From assembly GCA_023375785.1 (NCBI GenBank), contig SZWC01004989.1, positions 95,391 through 159,390 of the forward strand: DNA of 64,000 nucleotides. The letters run 5' to 3'. This document shows positions 52,660 through 62,855 of this stretch, piece by piece (the stretch's first letter is position 1; every line of letters begins with the position of its first letter). Below the pieces are notes generated by a model that was given only the letters and a program-made list of their open reading frames with translations, was not told the DNA's origin and ran no database searches. Origin of the DNA: Penium margaritaceum. Its lineage: Eukaryota > Streptophyta > Zygnematophyceae > Desmidiales > Peniaceae. The position numbers and the translations under genes are program-made.

Positions 52660-53055
52660 CTGCACCCACCAAACAAGTACGGCTCTCCAAAACTTTCCGA
52701 TTTCACTTTATTCCATTTTCAGTGAAAATAACCTTCACATGGAGATCCGTCTCATACTCAACTTGGGCAATCCTGGTCTTAAAAATGATGGAATGTTTTG
52801 GCTTGTGTCGAAGGAGATCCACCCATGCAACATGGGTCTAGTCATCTTCGATGGTGAGGAAGTGATGTTTTCCTGGTATATAGGGTTCTTTGGTGGAGCA
52901 TAGGTCTAGATGAAGGAGATGCAGCTGCTCTTGTGAGTTGGATTTTGAGTATGCCTCAAAACAGGCTTCATACTGCTTTCTTGTCACAAAGCAGGAGCAT
53001 TGTGTTGGTTTTATTGTTATTAGTGAAGTTGGTAGATCGTGAACCAGGTGATGTG
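52660..53055 (-). pseudogene. Family D copia integrase fragment
   Basis: Minus strand, in one frame apart from a stop: NTHHLVHDLPTSLI (end of the pre-integrase domain), CSCFVTRKQYEACF (C..C zinc ligands), LHLLHLDLCSTKEPYIPGKHHFLTIEDD (first catalytic Asp, then the FLT..DD block), HVAWVDLLRHK and VKVIFTENGIKSE (second Asp of the family's SDNG is Glu). The left part is lost at the hairpin and the right part is cut by the family E LTR. It may belong with 50036-50420, from which the AT-rich tract now separates it. Confidence 0.7.
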
Positions 53056-53638
53056 TGTTAAAGTAGCGAACCTTTGTTGCTACTTGTGCCGGGTTTGTTT
53101 TACCTGGGGTGACCTCTGCACCGCTAGTCGGGTCTGGTTTTCTTTCAAATCCCGCTACTGAGCGCCAGCGCACGTCCTTTGACTCGCGTTGGCGCCAGGT
53201 GGTGCCCTCGCCCAAACGAGGGGGCCTTTCGCCCCCTCCTTGAGTGGGAGCAAAAGGCCCCCCCTCGCCACTAGCATGGGCATGAGATTTGCGTGACTGG
53301 AGCATGTTGCGCCGTGCAACATGCCCCAGCCCGCTGACGTCACGTGCCTGGGGAGACCGACCCGGTAGGGGGCGGTCCTCGCTCTCCTCTCATTCATTAT
53401 TTCCAAAAACATACACGATTCTATTCTCTATCCTCTCTCACACTAAGTGTTGAACGCCTCAAACTCCCCTCACAAACCCTCGAGAGCGATCCCCCCTCAC
53501 AAGCTCTCGAGAGCCTTCCCCTCACAGCTCTCGTGAGGGATAGTTAGTCCCGCGGCTAACTCCCGGTACCAACCGCCTCCCGCCTCCACCACTCTCCTCC
53601 ATCCTCTCTCCCTCCCCCTCAACCAGTCTTGTTTAACA
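53056..53638 (+). repeat. 5' LTR of family E
   Basis: 583 bp starting TGTTAAAG and ending GTTTAACA, so the ends TGTTAAA/TTTAACA are exact inverted repeats. It contains three loose copies of CCCCTCACA...CTCTCGAGAG at 53464-53545 and a GCATGTTGC-GCCGT-GCAACATGC palindrome at about 53303. Confidence 0.7.
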
Positions 53639-53654
53639 TGATATCAATCACTTG
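53639..53654 (+). other. Family E primer binding site, degenerate
   Basis: TGATATCAATCACTTG follows the LTR end directly. It agrees with the plant initiator-tRNA site TGGTATCAGAGC at about 9 of 12 positions. Confidence 0.55.
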
Positions 53655-54484
53655 ATCGGGCTTGTGGTTCTGCCGCTTCCGTTCCCGCTTCCGCTTCCGC
53701 TGTCCCCATCGCCGCCGTCGCCGGCGTTGTCCGTTGTCCGTTGCCGCCGCTACCTCCACCGTCGCTCCCGCCGCCACCCCTCCCATCGTGGCCACCCGGT
53801 CACGCTGTTTCCCCCACTGTTGCGGCTTTTCTGCACCATCCCTCCCATCCTCCTTGCCCTCGCCGTGCTCGTGTTGGCTCGCCTCGGGCGTCCCGAGCCC
53901 CTCTCCACCAGGTCTGCACCTTTCGGGGCGTTGTCGTTCCAACCCCCCCCACCGCTTGTCCTCACCCCTTCTGCTTTCTTTGCACTTCGTTTCTGGTTCT
54001 TTGTTGCAGAATTTGTTTTTCTCCCTTATTCTTTTTCTTTTCTGTTCTCCTCCTCCCGCTAACCCCGTGCTTGTGTTTTCTCCCGTGGAGGTTTGTTTTT
54101 CCCCCCTCCGTCGCGGCTCGGTCCTCTCGTCGTCCCTTGGCCCCCTGGCTCGATCCTCGGCTCAGCCTTCGGCCAGCGGCTCTCGGCTTCGTGGCGTCCT
54201 GCCTGCCGGCCCTAGCTGTAGCTGGTAGGTTTAGTGCTTGGGGCTCTAGGCCCTTGCCTCTTGGCTCTAGGCCGCATCTATCGTCTAAACTCTAGGCTCT
54301 AGGCCCCTCAGACCTTTTTCCGTGAACTTTGTACCCCCCCTGTTGTATCTTTCCTGCTCGGCTTAGTGAGCCCGGGGATGTCTGCTTCGTTAAACGGCCT
54401 GTTGGCCTTTGCGGCCGTGTGGCCCCGCCCTTCCGACGTTCTAGGACCCCCCCCCGCTGGGTCTCGTCCTGGCCTGCTCTTGTT

Positions 54485-54735
54485 TTACTCTCCCTCTCTC
54501 TCTCTCTCTCTTCTCTCTCTCTCCCTCTCCCTCTCTTCCGTCTTTCCCCTCTCCTCTCTCTCTCTCCCCTCTCTCTTTCATGTCGCTCTCCCTCTCTCCC
54601 TCTGTCTGCACTCTCCCTCTCTCTCTCTCTCTCTTCTCTCTCTCTCCCTCTCCCTCTCTTCCGTCTTTCCCCTCTCCTCTCTCTCTCTCCCCTCTCTCTT
54701 TCATGTCGCTCTCCCTCTCTCCCTCTGTCTGCTCT
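54485..54735 (+). repeat. Tandem duplication, period 123 bp
   Basis: A block ending TTTCATGTCGCTCTCCC occurs at about 54579 and again at 54702, with the surrounding CT sequence repeated almost unchanged. Confidence 0.75.
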
Positions 54736-55306
54736 CTCCCTCTCTCTCTCTCTCTCTTTGCTCTTTCTCTCTCTGCTCTCTCTCTCTCTCGCAATCTCCC
54801 TCTCTTTCTCTCTCTCTTCCCTCTCTTTCTCTTCGCCTCCTCTCTCTCCCTCCATCTGCTCTCTCCCGTCCTCTCCCTCTCCCTCGCTGCTCTCTCTCTC
54901 TGCCCTCTCTGTCTCTCTCTGCTCTGTCCCTCTCTCTCTTCTCTCTCTCTCTCCGCTCTCCCTCTGTCCCTCTACTCTCTCCCGCTCTCTCTCTCCCTCT
55001 CTCCCTCTCTCCCTCTCTCTCACTCCACTCTGTCTCTCTCTCCTCTCTCTCTCCCCTCCCCCCTCTCCTCTCTTTCCCTCTCCCTGCCCTGTTCCTCTCC
55101 ACCCTTCTTCTCTCTCTCCCCCTCTTCCCCTTTTCTCTTTCCCTCTCCCTCTCCCCTCTCCCTCTCTGTCTCTGCTCTCTTCCCGATCTGCCTCTCTTTC
55201 CCTCTCTCTCTCTCCTCTCCCCCTCTATCTCTCTCTCCCTCTCTCTGCTCTCCTTCTGTCTCTCCCTCTCTCTCTCTCTCTCTCCTTTCTCCCTCTCTCT
55301 CTCTCT

Positions 55307-56836
55307 CGCTCTCTTTCTCTCTCTCCCTCTCTCTCTCTCTCGCTCTCTTTCTCTCTCTCCCTCTCTCTCTCTCTCGCTCTCTTTCTCTCTCTCCCTCTCT
55401 CTCTCTCTCGCTCTCTTTCTCTCTCTCCCTCTCTCTCTCTCTCGCTCTCTTTCTCTCTCTCCCTCTCTCTCTCTCTCGCTCTCTTTCTCTCTCTCCCTCT
55501 CTCTCTCTCTCGCTCTCTTTCTCTCTCTCCCTCTCTCTCTCTCTCGCTCTCTTTCTCTCTCTCCCTCTCTCTCTCTCTCGCTCTCTTTCTCTCTCTCCCT
55601 CTCTCTCTCTCTCGCTCTCTTTCTCTCTCTCCCTCTCTCTCTCTCTCGCTCTCTTTCTCTCTCTCCCTCTCTCTCTCTCTCGCTCTCTTTCTCTCTCTCC
55701 CTCTCTCTCTCTCTCGCTCTCTTTCTCTCTCTCCCTCTCTCTCTCTCTCGCTCTCTTTCTCTCTCTCCCTCTCTCTCTCTCTCGCTCTCTTTCTCTCTCT
55801 CCCTCTCTCTCTCTCTCGCTCTCTTTCTCTCTCTCCCTCTCTCTCTCTCTCGCTCTCTTTCTCTCTCTCCCTCTCTCTCTCTCTCGCTCTCTTTCTCTCT
55901 CTCCCTCTCTCTCTCTCTCGCTCTCTTTCTCTCTCTCCCTCTCTCTCTCTCTCGCTCTCTTTCTCTCTCTCCCTCTCTCTCTCTCTCGCTCTCTTTCTCT
56001 CTCTCCCTCTCTCTCTCTCTCGCTCTCTTTCTCTCTCTCCCTCTCTCTCTCTCTCGCTCTCTTTCTCTCTCTCCCTCTCTCTCTCTCTCGCTCTCTTTCT
56101 CTCTCTCCCTCTCTCTCTCTCTCGCTCTCTTTCTCTCTCTCCCTCTCTCTCTCTCTCGCTCTCTTTCTCTCTCTCCCTCTCTCTCTCTCTCGCTCTCTTT
56201 CTCTCTCTCCCTCTCTCTCTCTCTCGCTCTCTTTCTCTCTCTCCCTCTCTCTCTCTCTCGCTCTCTTTCTCTCTCTCCCTCTCTCTCTCTCTCGCTCTCT
56301 TTCTCTCTCTCCCTCTCTCTCTCTCTCGCTCTCTTTCTCTCTCTCCCTCTCTCTCTCTCTCGCTCTCTTTCTCTCTCTCCCTCTCTCTCTCTCTCGCTCT
56401 CTTTCTCTCTCTCCCTCTCTCTCTCTCTCGCTCTCTTTCTCTCTCTCCCTCTCTCTCTCTCTCGCTCTCTTTCTCTCTCTCCCTCTCTCTCTCTCTCGCT
56501 CTCTTTCTCTCTCTCCCTCTCTCTCTCTCTCGCTCTCTTTCTCTCTCTCCCTCTCTCTCTCTCTCGCTCTCTTTCTCTCTCTCCCTCTCTCTCTCTCTCG
56601 CTCTCTTTCTCTCTCTCCCTCTCTCTCTCTCTCGCTCTCTTTCTCTCTCTCCCTCTCTCTCTCTCTCGCTCTCTTTCTCTCTCTCCCTCTCTCTCTCTCT
56701 CGCTCTCTTTCTCTCTCTCCCTCTCTCTCTCTCTCGCTCTCTTTCTCTCTCTCCCTCTCTCTCTCTCTCGCTCTCTTTCTCTCTCTCCCTCTCTCTCTCT
56801 CTCGCTCTCTTTCTCTCTCTCCCTCTCTCTCTCCCT
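55307..56836 (+). repeat. Minisatellite: 45 copies of a 34-bp CT unit
   Basis: The unit begins CGCTCTCTTTCTCTCTCTCC and continues with CT repeats to 34 bp. The single CG dinucleotide recurs at 55307 + 34n up to 56803 without a phase slip, giving 45 units that look identical until the last. Such uniformity implies recent expansion or gene conversion, or an assembly product. There are no spacers, so it is not a CRISPR array. Confidence 0.92.
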
Positions 56837-56867
56837 CTCTCTTTCTCGCTCTCTCCCTCTCCTTCTC

Positions 56868-56900
<33 letters not shown>

Positions 56901-58621
56901 CTTTTTTTCCTCTATCCCTGCCTCTCCCTCCCTCTCTCTCTCTCTTTCCCTCTCTATCTCTCCCTCCCTCCTGCTTCCTTTCTCCCGTCCCTCTCTTTTC
57001 CTTAGTCCCGTCTCCATCTCCTTTTATTCTTTCTCTGTCTCAATCTCTCTCCCCCTCTCTGTCTCCGTCCTTCCCCTCCCTCTCTCTGTCTTCTCTCCAT
57101 CTATCCCATTCCCTATTCTGTCTCTGCCTCTCGTCTTTTCTTCCCTTTTTCTCTCCACTCCTCCTTTCTCCTTTCCCTTCCCCCATATTTCTCTCTATTC
57201 CCTTCCTGTCTGCCCTCCCTGGCTCTGTCCCCTTCCCCCCTCCTGACTGCCCGCTGTCTTCCCTTGTCCATCTCTCTCGTTTCATCCTTTAGCCTTACCT
57301 CTCCCTTCCTTTCGTTTCCCTTCCTCCTCCTTATTGTTGGGTTTCTCTCCCCTGCCCCTGCACTTCACTTTTTTTGTCTTTGTCCTCTTTGACTGTCTGG
57401 TCCATCGGCTCTCTTCCTGTGCTCTGTCCTCGACCTCCTCCTCCATGGATGTACGCGAGAGCTGGGGTTTGTTTAGGCCCTTCATCCTTGGCCTCCCGGG
57501 TACGGCCTTCCTTTCCAACCGGCGTCTCGGCCTCTCGGTGAGCCCGTTCCTTTCCCCTCTCCCTTCTGTCATTTCCCTCTCTGCGCCTCGTGTGCGCCAC
57601 TTTGCGCCTCGTGTGTGCCCATGTTGCGGCTCATGTCCGCATTTTTCTCTCTTTGTTCCCCCGTGTGTGCCCCTTGTTATTCCCCTTCTTGCTGTAATTG
57701 TCGTACGTGCGTGATTTTTGTGCCTCGTGTCCCCACTCTCTTTCCTTCGCGTACTTGTTCCCATCCTCTTGTCCTCTTCGCCCTCCTCTCTCGTCGTCTT
57801 GTCCGTCTCTTTTCTCCTACTCCGCCAGCTCCCTCCTTGTCTCGCGCACTCTCTGTCCTACCTTCCTGACTCATCTCACCCTGCCTCTTTTCCCCGCCGT
57901 TCCCCTCTCACATTCCCCTCCCTCTCTGCGACCTCTTTTCTCCACCACCCACTCCCTCTTCTCCCTTCTCCTTCTCATTCTCTTGCCACCCCCTCTCCCT
58001 TCCTCCGTGTCTCTTTCCTCTCTCCCTCTCTCTCTCCTTCTCCTGCTCTCTCTCTCTCCCTTCTTCTCTCTCCTCTGCTCTCCCTCTCCCTCTCCCTCTT
58101 CCTCTCTCTCTCCCTTCCCCGCTCTCGCCTTTTTTTCCACTTCTCGTCTACCCCCCTTTCTCCCTCTCGGCTTCCTTGCCCTTTCCCTCTCCTCCTCTCT
58201 TTCCAACTTCTCCTCCCCTGTATCCCTTTGCTCATTCTCCTTCGCTCTCTCTCTACCCCTCCCTTGTCTTTCGTCTACTGTCTCGCTTTGTCTCCCTCTC
58301 CCTCTCTCTTTCTCTGTCTGTCTCTCTCTGTGTATCGCTCGCTTGCGCTTTCTCTCTCTGCTTCTCTTTTTGGTCTTCCCCTCCTTCCTCTCTCCTCTCT
58401 CTGTTTGTTGCTCTCGTCTCTCTCCTTCTCTCCCTCTCCCCCTCTCTCTCTTGCTTTTCTCTCTCTCTCTCTCCGGTTCTCTTCTTGCCTCCCGTCCTCC
58501 CTCTTCCTCTCCTCTCTCTCTCTCTCCCTTTTCCTCTCCTCTTCTTCCCCCCTCCCTTCTCTACCCCCCCTTCCCTTCTCTCTTGCTCTCCCCCCCTCCC
58601 TCCCTCTTCCCTCATATCCCC

Positions 58622-58990
58622 CCTCCCGCTCCCCTCCTCCCTCTCTACCCCCTTCACCGTTCTGCTCTCTCCTCTCCCCTCCCTCCCTTCCCCTCCCGCT
58701 CCCCTCCTCCCTCTCTACCCCCTTCACCGTTCTGCTCTCTCCTCTCCCCTCCCTCCCTTCCCCTCCCGCTCCCCTCCTCCCTCTCTACCCCCTTCACCGT
58801 TCTGCTCTCTCCTCTCCCCTCCCTCCCTTCCCCTCCCGCTCCCCTCCTCCCTCTCTACCCCCTTCACCGTTCTGCTCTCTCCTCTCCCCTCCCTCCCTTC
58901 CCCTCCCGCTCCCCTCCTCCCTCTCTACCCCCTTCACCGTTCTGCTCTCTCCTCTCCCCTCCCTCCCTTCCCCTCCCGCTCCCCCCTCTC
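58622..58990 (+). repeat. Minisatellite: about five copies of a 70-bp unit
   Basis: CCCCTTCACCGTTCTGCTCT recurs at 58649, 58719, 58789, 58859 and 58929, exactly 70 bp apart, within identical C-rich flanks (CTCCCGCTCCCCTCCTCCC). Confidence 0.9.
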
Positions 58991-60214
58991 TCTCTCCCCC
59001 CGCCCTCCACCGTGTGTCCACCCTCTCCTCCTCTCTCTCTCTTTCTTCCCCGCATCGGCTATCCTCTCCCTGGCGTTTCTGCTTCTCCTCCTCCATTGTC
59101 CCTGTCACTACTCTGTCGGCTCCATCGGCTCTGGCTCGACGTCCGGCCTCGGGTCGTTGCACCGTTTGAATTTTCCCTCGCCCTTGGCTCCTATCTGGTC
59201 CTCCCGCCTTTGTTGCCTCGTGGTGTTGTTCCACCTCCCACCTCGGCCGTCCCCTCCAGCCTCTGGGTATCCTCACGCGTCCCATTGGTCCTCCTCATGC
59301 CCCTCGGTGCTTCGCACCCTCGGTCGTTTGCCGCTGCCGTCCCCTCCTCCTCTCCTCCCCTCCGCTTGGCTTTGTCCGGCTCCATCCTTTCTCACCCCTC
59401 TCCCTCCCCCTTTCCTTTCCCTCTCTCCTCTTCCCACTTTCACCCCCTTCTTCCTTCCCCTCCTTCCCCGTTCCTTCGCCGTTCTCCCCTCTCTCTCACT
59501 CTTTCTCCACCTTTCCTCCCCCTCTCCCTTCCCCCATCTTTGCTGCCGGCTCTCTTGCCCTACCTCTCCTCCTCCCGTGGGACCTCCTCTCCTCTCCTCT
59601 TCCCGTCCCTCCTTTCCCCTTTCTTTCGAGCCTACTTCCTCCTCTCTTCATTTGTTCCTTCCTTCTCTTCATCTCTGCCTCCATTCCTCCCCCTTCTCCT
59701 CCTCCCTCTCTCTTGCTTCTTCCTCCCTCTCTCTCCCTCTCTTGTTCTCTCTGCCTCTCTGTTTCTTCCTCCGTTTTCCCCTCTCCTTCCTCCTCCCTTC
59801 CCTTCCTCCGCCTCTCTCCCTCCTCCCCTCCATCTCCCCGCAACTCCCTCCTCTCGCTCCCCTTCTCTGTCCCCTCTATCCTTCGTGTCTCTCGCTTCCC
59901 TTCTCTTTCCCTTGCTTTCCTCCTCCTCTGCTCCCCTTCCTCTCCCCTTTTGTTGCCTCTGCCCTCCTCGCTTCCGCTGCCATCTCTCATCTCTTGTTGT
60001 CATCTCCACGCTCCTCCTTGTTGTACCTGCTTGCTTGCTTGCCTCTCTCTGTTGTCCCATGTTTTGCCCCCCGGTTCTCCCCTTCTACTCTGTATTTACT
60101 GCGCTTTACCGACCGGTCGGCTGCCTTGGTCACTCGACCGTGTCCTCCTCTCCCACTTTTGCTCCCCCTTCCTACCCTCTCCTAATGCACACCCCTTAAT
60201 ACACACTACACACC

Positions 60215-61758
60215 ATGGCTCCTCCCTCATCTCCTCTCACTACTCAGTCCTCTTGTAGTCGTCCGTTCCTTGCCTCTATTGCTCCGTCCTTGACGAGGTG
60301 TAGCGCCATGCCTGAGCTCGGTCTCGCTGGCGCTCTAACAACTGCGGCAGCTACCAGGGCCGCTCGTGTTGAGGTCCAGTTCGTCGACGCCTCCTCCCGC
60401 GCCCCTAGTCCTCCCGCCTACGATGGCTCTGACCTCGTCGACGAATCCGCCGTCCCCTCCCCTCGGTCTGCTGCGGCTGCGGCTGTCACTTCCGTCCTCG
60501 CCGCTCTTGGTGAACCTCTCCCACCGCCCCCTCCCCCACAGCCCGCCCCTCCTCGTGAACCCACGTTCTCCTCTCGACGGCCATTGTCGATGCCCTTACG
60601 GCATGCCCAGTTCTTGACCTCTCCTTCCTGTTGCCTACCCGTGGTGGTCCTGCGGCCCGCCTCCCCCACACCGGCATCGTCCGCGAACCCACGGGGTTGG
60701 GTGGCGCTGTTGTTCCGGGCGCCATGGTTGCACCCGGTAGCGGCGGTGTTGCCGCTCTCGGCAATGCCGCTGCTGGTGCCGTCAGTGCCTTGGCCGGTGC
60801 TGGTGGTGGTGCTCCAACTGGTGTCAGTGGCGCCATTGTGGCTCGCGTCGCTGGCGGTGCCGTTCGTGCTGATCTCGTTGGAGGTGCTGCCGTGGCCGGT
60901 GGCCCTGTTGCGGCGGGGGGTGTCGTAGGCGCTGGTGGTGGTGCTGCTGCCGCTGGTGGTGGTGATGTTGCTGCTGGTGGTGGTGCTACGGCCAGGGGTG
61001 TCGCTACCGTCGGCGATGCGGTTGCTTGCGGGGGTGCTTTTCCCACCGAAGGTGCTGCGGCTGCTGGAGGTGTTGCTGCTGGTGACCCTCACGCTGCCCT
61101 TGTCCGCACTGAGGCTCGTCTTGACGCCATGACCCTTACCGTTGCTCAGCTTGTCACCCTCAACCTTCGCCCACCCGTCTCATCGTTGCCTCTCACCTCC
61201 GCTCCTAGCCACGCTATCGGTACACCCTTCAGCGAGTGGTCTGCTCGCTTTGTCTCGTGGGCACACATGCACGACCTTTGGGAGTACTACGACCCAACTG
61301 CCACCCTCCCACTTACGCACCCAGATCGTGCATCCCTCGCCTTTCACCTTCTCTACTCTGCTACTCCCACCGTCGCTCTCCGCCTGCTTCATCACTTTGC
61401 TCCCACCCCTACTCTTCTTCCTCGCCCTCGCGAGGTTTGGGCCTCCCTCCTCGCCCTTTACTCCTCCGACTCTCTTTGCTCCGCCACCTCATTGTTGGCT
61501 GATCTTCGTGCTCTTCGTCGCCATCCTGATGAGTCCCTTAAGGCGTATTTGGGTCGCGTTGAGCTTCTTCAGAGTGAGCTGCTCACTGCGGGTGCGTCCC
61601 TCATGGACCAGGCATTTGTGACTTTTGTCGTGGCCGGCCTCGGTCCAACTTTCTGTGGTGCCCTCACTTCTTTCCCTCTTACCCTGACCCGGCAGTACGC
61701 CTATCAGACACCTGGTGCCGTCTGGCCCGCTCTTCTCGATGGTCTTCGCATGTTCTAG
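60215..61758 (+). pseudogene. Family E gag (capsid)
   Basis: The ATG at 60215 has good context (ACACCATGG). The N-terminal part (MAPPSSPLTTQSSC, Pro/Ala-rich to about residue 115) shifts frame near 60575 to STAIVDALTACPVLDLS. Then comes a long Gly/Ala/Val run (60700-61090) that is unusual for gag, and a helix VRTEARLDAMTLTVAQL. The UBN2-like core is FSEWSARFVSWAHMHDLWEYY, REVWASLLALYSSDSLCSATSL, RRHPDESLKAYLGRVELLQSELLTAG and VVAGLGPTFCGAL. It ends at a TAG (61756), but the same frame goes on through the zinc knuckle, so the TAG is probably a mutation or a read-through point. Confidence 0.75.
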
Positions 61759-62421
61759 ACTGCATCCCAGCCCGCTGTCACCCTTGCCGAGCCCGTTCTT
61801 CTTGACGCCCTCCTTGGCCTCCTCCCGGCCCCCGCTGCACATGCTCTCGCCGTCCGTGCTCTCGCTGGCGGTGGTGGTGGTCGCCTGCCCGTTTGCTGGA
61901 ACTGTGACGTCGTGGGTCACCGCCACGATGCCTGTCCCTTGCCTCCGGTCCGTGACCTTCGTGAGAGGATCGCTCACCAGCACACTCTCTTACGTGGTCG
62001 TGCCTTTGGTGCTCCTCCTGCACCGCTCCCTGGGCCCCCTCCTCTTGCGGCCCCTGGCTGCCCTGCACCACGTCTCGCTCCCATCGTCCCACCAGCCGAC
62101 CCTGCACCTCATGTTGCTGTTGCCCCTCCTCTCACTGAGGATGCCATTGTCGCCCTGATTCGTCGCGTTCTTGCGGAGGGCGTGCTTGGTGGTCCACCAC
62201 GTGCTGGTATGTCCCCATTGATTGACTGTGTTGCTGCGCCTGCCCCTCCTACGCAGTCTCCTCCTCTCTTCCCGTTGCTCCCCGTGACTCTCAGTGATTC
62301 TCCACGCACGACAGCCTATTGCCTTCTCTCCGGTGCCGAGCACATCTCCTCTCCCTCTTGGGTCGTTGACGGTGCTACCACGGATCACATGTGCCCTGTC
62401 CGTGATCTCTTTACGCCCTAG
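61759..62421 (+). pseudogene. Family E nucleocapsid and protease
   Basis: In frame with gag after the TAG: a Gly run, then CWNCDVVGHRHDAC (CX2CX4HX4C, 61894-61935), which would bind the element RNA. A Pro/Ala linker and the protease motif SWVVDGATTDHMCPVRDLF (about 62355-62415) follow. The family consensus is VDSGATxHM; here the Ser between Asp and Gly is missing. The frame then shifts near 62415 (the TAG at 62419 lies after the shift). Confidence 0.75.
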
Positions 62422-62855
62422 TCCTTTCTCAGTCATCACAGCTGTCTTCACCGGGGATGGGGCACCACTGCCTGTTCTCGGTGTCGGCACTGTCCGTTTG
62501 TCGTCTCCCGCTGGTGACTTCTCCTTGTCTTCTGTCCTTTATGTTCCCGCTCTTGACTTCTCTCTCCTCTTCGTTCCCCTGCTCGACATCTGCGAGTTTT
62601 TTACTACTTATGCACTCGGCCTCGTTGCCATCACTGATCGCGCGAGTGGGCGTGTTGTCCTTCGTGGCCGCCGACCTCCTGGCGAAGGCCTTTATCAGGT
62701 TCTCGGTGCCCACTCTCTCTCGGTCCACGCGGCCGATGCTGTCGCGCTTGTTGCTCTCTCTCGCTCCGCCCACTTGCATCTCCTTCACCGTCGCCTTTGT
62801 CATCTTTCGGCTTCCGCTATCACCTCTCTCCTTCGCACTCCTGACCGATGGACTC
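62422..62855 (+). pseudogene. Family E protease end and pre-integrase domain
   Basis: In the next frame: GDGAPLPVLGVGTVRLSSPAGDFSLSSVLYVPALDFSLL (end of protease), ITDRASGRVVLRGRRPPGEGLYQV and HLHLLHRRLCHLSASAITSLLR, which supplies the zinc-binding His pair. A one-base shift near 62838 leads into the integrase frame. Confidence 0.72.

Larger units (their letters stand above)
53655..60214 (+). repeat. Pyrimidine tract forming the family E leader
   Basis: About 6.5 kb of which the plus strand is almost entirely C and T, with few A. From 53655 to 54480 it is C-rich but mixed; from 54480 it is low-complexity CT. Because stop codons need A, all three plus frames stay open for long stretches and the minus strand likewise, which creates apparent proteins of 500 to 990 residues made of Ser/Leu/Pro or Arg/Glu. 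No domain is seen in them. It contains the arrays listed separately, and a mixed stretch at 57420-57720. The gag ATG with context ACACCATGG follows at 60215. Confidence 0.75.

Noticed and set aside
53155-53412. Short minus-strand frame of 85 residues in the family E LTR
   Set aside because: Lies wholly inside a sequence bounded by exact LTR-type ends and shows no motif.
55307-56836. CRISPR array
   Set aside because: Units are directly adjacent with no spacers, and the sequence is eukaryotic retrotransposon DNA.
55020-57017. Minus-strand frame of 665 residues, Arg/Glu repeats resembling an RE-rich nuclear protein
   Set aside because: It is the purine strand of the same microsatellite; all minus frames are open for the same reason.
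54329-57292. Open frame of 987 residues (and overlapping frames of 879 and 888) rich in Ser, Leu and Pro
   Set aside because: The plus strand there has almost no A, so stops cannot occur in any frame. The peptide is the 34-bp unit read three ways, with no domain or conserved start.
57698-60199. Open frames of 833, 669 and 483 residues overlapping in different frames
   Set aside because: Same composition artefact outside the array. Three overlapping frames open at once indicates lack of A, not selection.
60418-61092. Minus-strand 224-residue and 186-residue frames opposite family E gag
   Set aside because: Antisense to a supported gag frame; low-complexity Ser/Thr or Ala/Pro composition with no motif.
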